A stretch of 64,000 nucleotides of DNA from Congeria kusceri (taxonomy: Eukaryota > Mollusca > Bivalvia > Myida > Dreissenidae): positions 60,758,137 to 60,822,136 of the forward strand of contig CM051032.1 in the NCBI GenBank assembly GCA_027627225.1. Direction: 5' to 3'. Of the stretch, positions 1 through 11,800 are shown piece after piece. The notes under the pieces were generated by a model. That model ran no database searches, had not been told where the DNA came from, and saw only the letters and a list, made by a program, of their open reading frames with translations. The translations under genes were made by a program, and so were the position numbers. The first letter of the stretch is position 1, and each line of letters begins with the position of its first letter.

Positions 1-359
1 ATTGGTTTGGCCTTGTTTTTTTTTACAGTACTTCAAATTAATATTATGAATTAAAGATTGCAGAAAAACTTATTACAAGTATTGCAAGTATTATTTTTCA
101 GAAATGTTGAAATAAAAGCATACCCTTGCATTCTTGAATTTTTAAACTTACCTTTAACTACTACAATATATTACTTCTAGCATCCTTACACCAAATGCAG
201 AAAATCAACCCTGACTTATCTAAATCAATCATTCTATATTAAAACCACTCATATTCACTTAAGATATTATATCTAAATTTGTATTTTAGTCACTGATTTT
301 GTACTTTCAGTTTCTCTTCTTTCACATTCGATAAAAATAGTAAGTTACATGATACAGCG

Positions 360-825
360 TGTTCGTTTGACCCGAGCTCCCGGGTTTAGACGTTCATTGA
401 GCTGTAGCTCCGTCCCCATTTATTGGATAGTCAGAAACGATCTGAAGCAAGCTGTTTGCTGCTTTACTATTGGCTGAAATTTACACAATATGCAAATATT
501 GATAGGTCATGAACTTTCATTGACCCTTTGTTCCAAAATTTCGTGAGTCAACATGACGCATGCATGTCTATTATGGAGTGTCAAAATCGAGTCAAACCAA
601 AGTTCTGAGCGTCAAATGAAAGCCCTGTCAAAGTGAGGTTGGGTGATATGGGTGGGTAGGGAATGGTCATAAACAACAACTGTTTAAGTATCCAAGTGTT
701 TTAGTAAGCGGTGTTGGTGCTAGACGAAACGGTAAAATCTACTTAACTTTGTTACGGACGGAAGGACGGATGGACGAACAGGACAATCACTATATGCCTC
801 CCGCATCAAGATGCCGGGCATAAAA
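360..825 (+). repeat. Fragment of dispersed element (GTGAGGTTGGGTGATATGGG family)
   Basis: Positions about 626-825 carry the phrases GTGAGGTTGGGTGATATGGG, GTAAGCGGTGTTGGTGCTAG and a CGGACGGAAGGACGGA run, ending in GATGCCGGGCATAAA. The same phrases in the same order recur at 18430-18830, where the unit is present twice. No coding potential is visible. The 360-625 part is AT-poorer but I found no second copy, so the left limit is uncertain. Confidence 0.6.
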
Positions 826-2240
826 ACATCATCGCATTAAACTGGACATATTTGCCATAAGTCTCCTTAATGGATCAGTTGCAGGCTAGCAGCTACAAAT
901 CAAAATTAACCGGAAACTGCATTCATTACAAACTGTTTCTCAAGACATAATGAAATGTGTTAGTTATATTTATAGAACAAATACAAGCATTATCAAACAT
1001 TCAAATCTATAACACTGTGCTCATACAATACAACAATGTATGGTTCAATGAAATTCTAGTATGGCTTGTCCAGAGGTGTGGAAATATCAAAATTGTTAAC
1101 TTGTCCATGGACAAGTTTATTGCAATTATCTACTTGTCCGCAAACAACAGTCACTTGTCCAAACAAAAACAGAGTTTTTACTCAGGCCATCCTGACATAT
1201 TTTTTCATAAAATTATAAATAAAACAAAACTTGTCATTCAAATGTATAAGGGTATCATAATACGATGATTAGCTTCCAACTTAAACATCATTTTTACACC
1301 CTGAAATTGTACTTGTCCATGGACAAGTAGACAGGAAATAATCACTTGTCCGACAGTAAAATTACCCGTGTCGGACAAGTCGGGCATAGGATTTCCACAC
1401 CCCTGGCTTGTCATAAATATGCTGGACATATTCTGAGCAACTTGTAAAATATCAAAACCTGTTCATATTACTGATAACCTTTTATGGCTAAATTGTGCAG
1501 AACATGTACAATACACACATTAATGGACATAAACTATTTTAATATTCTAATTTGACATCAAAAACTTCAAATACCAGTGGGTGAACATGGAAAGGTAATC
1601 ACAATTGCTCACCTGGTAAAAGTTTCTTCCATATCTTGATGAGATTTTTGGACAGCGAAATCACCTCTTCAATTTTGCAAGCTCTTCGAAAATTATTAAC
1701 AGTTATTCCAATCCTTGTTTTCTAAAAAATATGGTATAATGATCTGTAAATATACTTAATGCTAATAGATACTAAGTATCTGGTTTGATCAACATCTAAA
1801 ACACCAGATGCTTACTTTTTTATTTCAACTTTTTAAACTGTTATTCTGACAATAAATCTCCCTTTCTATTTTAATTGTTTTCTTCCCGGCAGAATTTCTT
1901 TCATCAACATTCACAACATGTATAATGTGAAGATAATCTGCTGAAAACAATGAAATCATGTAAGTGATTTGAATATTAAACAACATAACAAAGCATATGT
2001 TCAGTCAAAGAAATTGAGGTTTTCATTTTACAGGTCCTTTTTCAGGTGCTCATGAGGGGGCCTATGAAATTTATTACCCTTTATTCTTCAGATACCATTA
2101 TATCTTAGATACTGTTTCTTCACAAGATACTATAGAATAACAGCGTGTTTGGTATATCGACAGTCCGGAAATATATGCTTTTATGCAAACATCGTCTTTC
2201 AGTAAATCCAAGCCACAAAATTATGTATATCAGCAAAATT
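826..2240. other. No gene recognised
   Basis: AT-rich sequence with only short chance ORFs. A local inverted pattern of ACTTGTCCATGGACAAGT type occurs at about 1099-1115 and again at 1311-1330, with more TTGTCC motifs between them. This suggests a small palindromic element at roughly 1060-1405, where GGTGTGGAAAT at the left is mirrored by ATTTCCACACCCC at the right. Nothing else is supported. Confidence 0.4.
1070..1407. mobile_element. Putative small inverted-repeat element
   Basis: The left side reads CCAGAGGTGTGGAAAT and the right side reads ATTTCCACACCCCTGG, an inverted pair about 330 bp apart. The inside is rich in the dyad ACTTGTCCATGGACAAGT. There are no ORFs of note. This looks like a MITE; no target duplication was confirmed. 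Confidence 0.5.
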
Positions 2241-2248
2241 ATAAATCT

Positions 2249-2760
2249 TTTAAAGGGACCTGTTGACAGATTGACGAATTGACAATTTTCAACTTTTTGT
2301 CACCGATTCCAAAAATAAAAGAACAGTGTATACAAGGGAGCAAAATAACAATACGGACCTAGCAATATACTGTAAAAACCATTTCGTTTATGAGTAATCA
2401 TAAGTTGAAAATGATAAAATTATCAAGCGTTTGTAATGCTAAACGATGGAATAATTTGGAGTGTTTTTGTTGTTTTCGTTGAAACTGTTGACATTCACGT
2501 GGAACAATTACATAGAGCAAATAATGCAGGGAGAAATATAGAAGTCGGAATGGCCGAGTGGTTAAGGCGATAGCCTTTTAATACGGAGGTCCTGGGTTCG
2601 AACCCCGGTTGGACCAATTTTTTTGTGTTTTCTTTTTTTTCTAAATACTTTTCTTGTTATTATACTTAAGCTTTTTAGTTCCGATGCTGAAATCTGTCAA
2701 GTTAAGACATTTAATGGCATACTTTAAAAATGCGAAAATCTGTGAACAAGTCTCTTTAAT
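2249..2760 (+). mobile_element. TIR element with internal tRNA-like core (copy 1)
   Basis: The left end TTTAAAGGGACCTGTTGACAG is mirrored by CTGTGAACAAGTCTCTTTAA at the right end. The body contains a tRNA-like stretch with recognisable A and B boxes. Copies with the same ends and order occur at 22971-23431 (+) and 24301-24797 (-). It combines two features normally kept apart: terminal inverted repeats as in MITEs and a tRNA-derived pol III promoter as in SINEs. Confidence 0.75.
2544..2618 (+). other. tRNA-like sequence inside the TIR element (not a functional tRNA)
   Basis: An A box (GGCCGAGTGGTTAAGGCG) and a B box (GGGTTCGAACCCC) are clear. The 5' acceptor segment GTCGGAA does not pair with the 3' segment TTGGACC, and the anticodon arm is poor. 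It is repeated at the same place in the other copies of the element, so it is read as a repeat component and not as a tRNA gene. Confidence 0.7.
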
Positions 2761-3898
2761 GCGCTACTTTCATATTCTGGTCTTGTGTTTAACAGCAGTG
2801 ATAGTAACCCTTTTCCATCGATATTCGCTCGATTTATAAAACTTAAACTGAAAAGTATTTCACTAAAATTGAGATTAAAATAGATAGCTGTATAAGTTTG
2901 TAAGGACAACAGAACGTGCACCAGCCTTAGATGAAAATGTATATAAAGACGCTTGCTTTTTTATGGGAGATCGTTGTGGTTGACCTATTCTAAGTGCTGT
3001 CAATTGTTTATAAAGTCAGATTTTGTATTTTGAAATTAAAGATAGATATTTTGTTCATATTTAATATGTTTAAAAAACGAGTATGTCAAACCTAATTTAA
3101 GTATGATTTCATTGTGCCATTAAGAGGAATGGTATCTAAAGAACAGAGCATACAACAAATTTGATAAAGGGGAAAAAAAAAAGAGATATGTTGTATAAAG
3201 TCACCTATTGGTGAAAAGTGTAAGCCTTTAAAGGGATGATTTACTTGTACCCTGCTATATGAGGTAAAAAGGCACTGACCTATATGCACTTAAAGTGTAG
3301 TTTTATAACATTTGACTGGTAAAACAGAATTTTGCTGTCCAGTTGTTATCAGACCAGTGCTGATCGCGATGCAAAATATTGTGCAAAGTATAAACTTGCT
3401 ATGCAATGCCAAAATGATACCTGAAGTACATCCAAATTCATTGGCAAGTCTTGCAGTGTCTTCAACAAGTCAACAGCTGATGAATGTTCCTGTAAGTTGT
3501 AACAGAAATTCTGAATTTATTAAATTAAAACTATAATTAAACAAAGAACTGTTACAACAAAAGAGTTAATTACAATTAGATTTTTATCTAAAAGACCTTG
3601 TCAATTTAATTAAACTCAAGTATTTAGCACAGACAATAATTTTGATGGGTAGAACCAGTATTTGATTTATATGCACTCTTTGCTCAACCTCTTGTTTTGG
3701 CTCGAACTCGCATTTTCAAGGCCCAAAGGCGGGCACCATACTAATTTACCGTTACCACCTCTTAATTGTGCAAAATGCTGTATATGTTACAAAATAATCG
3801 CAATAAAACCGTCATCCGATCACAACTTAAGCGTACTCCCGTATGATTTCACGAAAAATGTCAACCCTACATCGCGAAAATACATCACAAAACTTACG

Positions 3899-4262
3899 GT
3901 TGTTTCGGACGAGATCATTTTCTCCAATTTAGACCGAATTTTTAAAACTTCGTCTTCGGTAGGCATTTTATGGCTATTTCTTTATAATGCTTGAGGGTTT
4001 TCTGGATTTGATGGGGCTTTAAGATAAGGAAAAAACGGACTTCTTTGTAACTTTCTTGATTATTTCGACTCCGCAGTTTATTTGTAGATTTCTTGATATT
4101 AACCGAATATGCGATTTTTTTGCATATTCCTCATTGCAAAGTAGTATTTTCCTACAAATAAATGCGATTTTAATGGTGCATTTTATGTTAATACAATGCA
4201 AATAATTATCTTAACAAAATTGCTAGCGACTAAATATATTCGAATCTATCCAATATTTATTA
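3899..4262 (+). repeat. Dispersed repeat, partner at 17085-17410
   Basis: The phrases CGTCTTCGGTAGGCATTTT, GGGGCTTTAAG, TTTCCTACAAATAAAT and CAATATATTCGAAT appear in the same order here and at 17085-17410, in the same orientation. The two copies are diverged and contain indels. A 110-codon ORF (3662-3994) runs into it but has no recognisable domain. The nature of the repeat is unknown. Confidence 0.6.
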
Positions 4263-4299
4263 AATCGGCGACAAACAACTATTCATCAGCGACGCAAAA

Positions 4300-5300
4300 G
4301 CATGTAGCCCGATAGTTTTACTTTTGCGCACTCTTTTTATTAAATGGTCAAAAACTTTAAGAACCAGTGTTGCCTTTTGTATCAACGGGTAGGAACTAAT
4401 CGGAAATAAGTTATTTTCGTTGGTCATCGTATTATTTCACCGTGCTCACGACGCGATGTGATATGTCGTGAGATACTACTGCAAAGTGTTGTTGCTGTTA
4501 CACTAGATAGTATTATGAATTATAGATGTTTTATACTGTAACTATGACATTAAACGAAGTCCTGTAAACATGTATATGTAGATCTACTGTTTAAATATCG
4601 CAGACTGAAAAAAAGAAGTACGATTGTGCGTCCGTTTCCTTCAGTATCAACCCAGACTTAAAATTATTGCCTATTCGATGAATTTTTCTTGTCCAGCCTT
4701 GTTTCCGTTGGGTCCGCAGCAAATAGAAATTATGAATATTCATATAAACAGATAGACAGTTTACTAATGAAAAAACAATCAAAGACCTAAGCCGTGTTGT
4801 GTTTAAACACCGTATACACATGTACATTCATGTCACATATTTATTTCTCTTAACTCGCCTCAAATTCCTTATTAATAATTGTGATTTTTTATATAAATGT
4901 AAATTTTGTGTACCCAGATCAACAGGTTTGATATAGATTTACAGGAATGTTTTAAATACATGTACATATATGCCAATTAATTAAGCTAAACGTATCTGTA
5001 ATCTCATTCACTGAAATCCGTACATCGAAATACCCGTTGATCTTCTACATAATTGTTGGTCATACCGTGATTTAGTTTTAATACCGTGTACGCAAAAAGG
5101 GGAATCCACCAGGGTAAGTTTCCATTCAACAATTATAACATTCGCCCACAGGCTTTCGTACACAAATAGCCTTCATTCAGGCGTATGGTATTTCCCGTCG
5201 TAATGCCGAATTAAAGGGGTAGCGCACTCCAATATAGAATTATAAAATTGCAAATTAATTAAAGCGTGTTTTATTTAAAGCAGTAGAAAACATTTCCTAA
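4300..5300. other. No gene recognised; upstream region of gene A
   Basis: About 1 kb of AT-rich sequence without convincing coding potential or repeat copies elsewhere in the window. A tRNA-derived or TIR element was looked for and not seen. Confidence 0.4.
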
Positions 5301-5322
5301 CACCCAACGAAGAAAAGAGTTC

Positions 5323-5455
5323 AGCAGTTTTATAGAAACATATACATGAGCAATGTTGAAGAACTCAGCAGCTTATAGAAACATATACATGAACAATGTT
5401 GAAGAACTCAGCAGTTTTATAGAAACATATACATGAACAATGTTGAAGAACACAA
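5323..5455. repeat. Tandem repeat, 43-44 bp x 3
   Basis: Three consecutive copies of a unit containing TATAGAAACATATACATGA and CAATGTTGAAGAAC, differing by a 1-base length change and a few substitutions. It lies about 350 bp upstream of the gene A start codon, in its presumed 5' region. Confidence 0.85.
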
Positions 5456-5809
5456 CAGATCATTATTAAAATTAATCTATTTGCTATCGATACGCGTCAT
5501 TTCCACTTTAAAAAGTGTCTGAAATCGGATCGGGTATATAGGCACAATCATTGAACTGTTATCGATTATTGGTAAACGGCAGCACCGATATAAAGCTCCG
5601 ATAAACCAATAAGTAGTAAGAAAACGAACACTGAAGCTCCACAAGTACAGCCGAATAGATTAGAATAAAAGCTAGATCCGAGTTTAAAAGTGTATATGTT
5701 TATATAATGAAATGTTCATATAAGTGGTTAGCATAAAAAACTAGGTCAAAATCACAAAAGAATATTTGTAAGCATTAGTTAACAACGAGGAAAATAAAAT
5801 TACATAAAT

Positions 5810-8800
5810 ATGCCACCAAAACCTGCTGCCGCTAAGACAACGACGAAACCGGCAGCGAAGGCTCCGACGAAGGCCCCCGCCAACAAGACAACGGCCAAGG
5901 GCGCCTCAAAGCCAGCTGCCGCCGGGAAGGCGCCCGCTGGCGGCGCTAAAGATGGTGCTGCGGCTAAAACAGAAGGTAGGTGAACTAACAGTTTCTAAAA
6001 TGTATTCAGTATTATTAGGAGCAAAAATAAAAACAATATATAACCAGATACTTTTCATGAAAGTTTGACAAATGTTCACGAAATCTTCTTTAACTTTCGC
6101 AACAAATTTGACGTTTTCGTGAAAATATTAACTGGTTATTAAGAACAAAGTCAAAGTAGTGCCCAGTACTGCATAAGATTATCTGATTTTTGTTCGCGAA
6201 ATATTGTTAGCTGTCGCGAAAAAAAAAAAAAATCATGAAATTAAAACAAATGCGCAAGATAGTTATCATATTTACATGAAAATTTCAAAAATTTCAAGCA
6301 AACATATTAAGCGTTTCTTGAACAATATTACGATCTTTAAATAGTTACCGTATGCAGTTCAAAGCAATAACTGGAAATTTTCCACTTAATACGGTGCCCG
6401 TGCGTGAAGTTAACAACTTTTCTTGAAAATAAGTCAGATTTTTACGACAATTATCTGGTTATCTTATGCAGAAGTATGCCACCATAATAATATACATGTT
6501 TTAAATATATGTTGAAGAATATATGCTTATAAATTTTCATTATACGCGAATCTCTGATATTATGAGGGTTATAGAAATTGATTTGACGGGCCGGCTAGCT
6601 CAGTTGGTAGACAGCTGGACTACAAATCCGAGGATCCTGGGTTCGATTCCTAGCCCGGCCACATAACTTGTGTGGCGATTGGTCATGAAATTATGTCTAC
6701 GGCCATTCTCCCCCTATCTCTGATTCAAGTAGGGCAGTTGTCAGTTACTGGCGTAAGTATGTGCACTTAGTACTGGTAAACCAGCTTACCCAGGACAAGT
6801 GTGAGTAGATTAACTGACCGCCGTTATATGACTGAAATACTGTTAAATACGGCGAAAAAAAACAAACAAACAAACAAAAACAGAAATTGATTGATTTGTA
6901 TTAATGGTTTATTGACCTTGAAGTAAACGGTTTACATTGCATCAACACGTTAGTTACCGACAATGATGACCAAACAACATTTAATACACCAGTAAACTCT
7001 TGCGGGGGGGGGGGGGGATAATAACAAAGGAAACATTCGTACGAAATAAGTAAATTACATTTTGATACTTGTTAAACATAAATCTAATATTCAAGACATG
7101 AACATCTGTTTTCAATAATACTTTAATAACATTTTATCCTGCAATGGTCTCAATGGATATAACCAGTCAGTGGTTTACAGAAGACATACTCCTATGTATA
7201 CACAGACATTCTTATAAATAGCTACGCACATGTGTAAATTAGTGCTGAATATTGACAAATACGTAAAAACGCTAGGCAACAAAGAAGAAAGCTAGCCACG
7301 ATACAAGTGATAACAATTAATGCATCATGAATTCGCGTTTTGATTGTGCGTAGTGACTCAATTCAGCTAAACTACGCATATGACCGTCCGTTCATCAAAT
7401 ATAAGATTATGAGAACATTAAAATGCTTGTTTTGCTGAAGGCATTTTTAAATAGGACCCTGTGCTGATAATAAGAGTTCTCTCCGGCTGCTGCTGCTGGA
7501 GTTTCACTTTGTTTATATTTAAATAGTGTAAATATGCATTTTAGGAAACGCCCATTCCCTAATTAGCAATTCCCAAGGAGCAGCTTGAAATTCAAGCACA
7601 TTCAAGGACTCGTATAAAAATGTAATAGCGCTCAATAACCATTTGATCTGCTTTAACACTTAGCTGACCCTGCATACGTTATCTTCAGCTGCTCCCGCCA
7701 AGAAGGTGCTGGTACCGGAAGAGATCGGTCTCAAGGAGATTGCCAACGTCTTGAACTATAGCGGCGAAGTCGGAGGGAAGCTGAAACAGTCAGGACGGTG
7801 CGTAACATGTAATTTGTGTGTGTTTTAAGTGTGCTCAGGTGAGCTTTTGTGGTCGCCTTTTGTCCGTCGTGCGCCGTGCGTCGTTCGTCGTCAACATTTA
7901 CCTTGTGAACACTCTATAGACCACATTTATTGCCCAATCTTCATGAAACTTGCTCAAAACATTTGTTCCAATGATATCTCGGTTGAGTTCGAAACTGGGT
8001 TATGTGGTGTCAAAAACTAGGTCACTAGGGCAAATTGAAGAAAAAGCTTGTGAACACTCTAGAGGCCACATATTTTGCCCAGTCAACATGAAACTTTATC
8101 AGAACATTTGTTCCAATGTTATGTCGGTCTACTACGAAACTGGGTCATGTGGTATCAAAAACTAAGTCACTAGGGCAAATTAAAGAAGAAGCTTCTGAAC
8201 TCTCTGGGGGCCACATATGTTGACCAATCAACATGAAACTTGCTTAGCCCCTCACGTGAGCGACATAGGGCCTGACGACCCCTTGTTATATACTAGTTTA
8301 CAAATTGATGCAGGATTTGAAATTATAGAATTTTATAAATTATATATTCAGCAAACAGATGACAACTGCGACATTATTGTTGCTTATGATTTTGAAGAAA
8401 CTCCAGGCGTATTCTATGCATCTATGCTACATAACACGATAAAAACGCTGATAAACTTATATAAACTTTCTCTTAAAGACAATGCCTAAGTAATTCTAAG
8501 ATATTGTGAAGTTTAACTAATCAAATCTTAGACAATTTTACGGGTGGCTTACACCGCAACCGCCCCTCTCCATCTAAATCGCCTCTGTGGTGTCTTTATT
8601 TAAGTTTAGACCGACATTCGTTTTCCTGGTAAAATTTTGATGATTGACAGATATGTTTACATTATCTGGGCAACGGCCCTGCAGGGAGTGATTATGTAAA
8701 AATTCTTGGGTCAGTGTAGCTCAGCCAACGTCATGTTTAGATCCCAGAATTTTAGTTCAATAATTGTTCAGTATGCATTTCTGTGGAAGAAAATGGTGTT

Positions 8801-11800
8801 GGGCTAAAAAAAATACATATTAGTGTTCTATCATACACTTTTGAAATTTTCTAGTGAATAATTTTGACATCATAAACAAGCCAGCCAATAAGTTCACTTG
8901 AGAAATTTTATATCTGTGAAATATACATCATTTATTTAAATTCAGAATTCATGTACATAATAAATTTTATAATCGATATAAATAATCAGCATTGTTCAAA
9001 TTCTTTCTTGAAGTTAAAATAAAATATGGAATTTACACACAAAAAACAACACTTGCCATCATACTGAGAGTTTGTGAACAATCAGTATCAATTAAAAGAA
9101 CATTTTAAACAATGTTTCAAAATGTATAGCTCAAGCAAGTTAATAACCATGTGTACATAATCGTAGTAAACAAACAGTATATTTTGTACTTCTTTCATTT
9201 GCAAGCTCTTATTTAAATCATAACATACAAGGAGACTAACACAATAAGAACATTATGATTGTTGAGACACAGATGTGAGGACAGTCCTCAGCCTAAACTG
9301 ATTCCCCAACATTATACTTGATGTAGTAGTTGTACATTTATATTGCAAATGTATTGGAGTCTTCACCAAAATAGAAAAATACAGAAGTCAAAAAAGCATT
9401 TGTTTTCATTACATAGTTGAATTATTGAATACTCGTATAACATTTGACACAGTTTTGATAACAAAACATAAGCTAATAAAGTAATCAGTATTAATCTTTA
9501 GGAAGCAAAACAAAATATACACATAGCATAGTAGCATTATCGAACATAACATTTGCCACAGTTTAGAAAAGCTAGCAAAACAATGAGAATTATTCTTCAA
9601 GAAGCAAAACAAAAAAGAATATATAGAAACTATTCGTTATCACTCTCTTCCTCATAGTGATCAATGTCATCCACATCTGTGTCATTGGCATCAATCCCTT
9701 GGATTTGTTGTCCATCCTGCTTGACTTGTATTAGCAGTTGCCAAATGTTAGATACAAACTTGTTCGTTTTTTTCGGTAACGTTTTTTTTCCAAGTGATCG
9801 ACGGTTATGTTCAACTTGCTCACGGTTGTAACGAGATGTAAAAGTACGGTCAACATGCTGTTCCAGCTCAAACCTGAAAGATTAATCCGGGTCTTGTATG
9901 TTGCAGTTTTATAATGCACCCGCTTATCTAGGTACACTAAGCAAGTGTTGTTGAAACTTTCAATATATAATGTGTCTTTGGAAAGAAGATAGTCGTGTGC
10001 ATATTTATATAATGTGAGAGAATGGAGAAAATTTGTAAGTAGCCGCACTGCCACAGAACTCCGCAGAATTATATAATCTGGAATGTATCCATCAGTCTTA
10101 CATTCTGATTCATCTGGACAGTGTTCATGGATGTTCTGAAAATGACTTACACAGTTGTCGATTGAGGTTCTCTGGGTGTCCACGTTTCCTTTGCAACAAT
10201 CCAATGCATAATATAGGTGATTACGCACTCTTGACGATTTGTCCGCTAATTCTGGATGCCAGGTGACTCCGGCATTTTTCTGTGCCCAAGAACAAATCTT
10301 TTTCATACCTTGAGTTACAGGCTTTGTGGCATGCCACCGCTCATTACAATTTTATTTCGGATCGATTTATTCACAGACAAATTTCTGTCATGTGTGTGAA
10401 TACTTACTTTAACATTCTGGCGCTCAAAGTCGGCATACATCTGTTCACAGCCAATAGTTTCGTGCTTCTGTGTTGAACGCTTTTGATATTTAGTTATGTT
10501 TTGTATATTTATAACTTTATGTGAGCATTCCTAATGTCACATGATCAGTATGAAAACTGTTTTTCCGACAATGATGTCTTGCGTCTGTCATTATTGGAAT
10601 GCCTTGTTCATTATTATTCCTGGCTAATTGCACTTCGTCAAACAAGGCGAACTGCACAGACTCTTGTGCAAGAGCTCTGAAGATGGCAAAGAAGGTCACT
10701 AATGACTGTATTCTAAAATGGTCTGTCAGGACCCCAAGTTCTCCTAATTCACACAATCTTTCATACTGAGCAGGTGTTATCCCGGAGCATAAGTAGGCCA
10801 TCATTATCCGATAATTGACAGTGTTATGCTTCCCAAGACTAGATGAAGAGCTCCATTTCAAAGTGTGGACACCTCCACACTGCAACTTCAGTTCAGCTAC
10901 GTGTCTCAATTGTGACACGTCACTCGGCTGCACACAGTACATACATCTCATCTGGTCAGCAGAAAGGTTCTCATTCAAATCAAAAATGCAGTTGTCTTCA
11001 CAGACAAACAGTGATTTTGAAGTTTCTAGGAAACCATCTGTTATTGATTGAGACATTTTAGGTGTGATTTCACTGGCACCTGTTTGGGGTTTACAATGTT
11101 CAAACACATCTTTCGCTGATTTCAAACTGTGTTCCTGTTTCAATGCATTCATCATGTTTTTGTTCAAAGTCAAGCTTTTCAGATTCACTTGTAAACACAA
11201 TGTCAAACTGTTTTCTTGGTTTGGCGTATTGATACTCTTTAATAGTTCCATTACTAAGTCGCTTTCGTCTTTTTAATCCTTTGAATTCATTTTCACCGAC
11301 TTGAATGTTTGTTACGTCCTTCAGGCTCATACTTTAATAATATTTTTCAATGTTTGCAAGCAAAAAATATACTATCCACTCGTTGAATAACCTTCTTTTC
11401 AAGTATCCTCAATGTATCCTCAATGATATTATATGTGTGTAAATTGTAATGTTTATTTATAATACTCTAGATCATGTAATGTCATTGATTTATTCATTAG
11501 AAAACACACCCAGTATACGACAATAAAATTGTAAGGTCAGTAGTAAGACTGCCAATATTTTGAATTTCAAATTTCCTGCCAAAATAGTTCAGCTTTGATT
11601 TGACTGGCTAGGTTTTGACAGGACTCTGACCTGTTGTTAAGGTCACATCAAGCTGCGATTCTGGTGTTATCTATAGATGCTCTGCTTCCAATATCAATTT
11701 GTTATCAACAATGGCTACAAGACAAATAACACTTGAATTGACCACAGAACAAAATAGTGCTATAAAGGATCTTTTTCAACAGCACCATTGGATTTACAGT

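Noticed and set aside
957..1268. 103-codon + strand ORF
   Set aside because: AT-rich chance frame within a small inverted-repeat element; no domain or start context.
2544..2618. Functional tRNA gene
   Set aside because: A and B boxes are good but the acceptor stem does not pair and the same core recurs within a repeat; the same reasoning applies at 6588, 13830, 24437, 26965, 27890 and 38290.
3662..3994. 110-codon ORF
   Set aside because: Runs into a dispersed repeat, no splice or domain support; the partner repeat does not keep the frame.
9731..10306. Independent host gene on the - strand
   Set aside because: The flanking frames contain the other transposase motifs and the whole lies between matched inverted ends with a target duplication.
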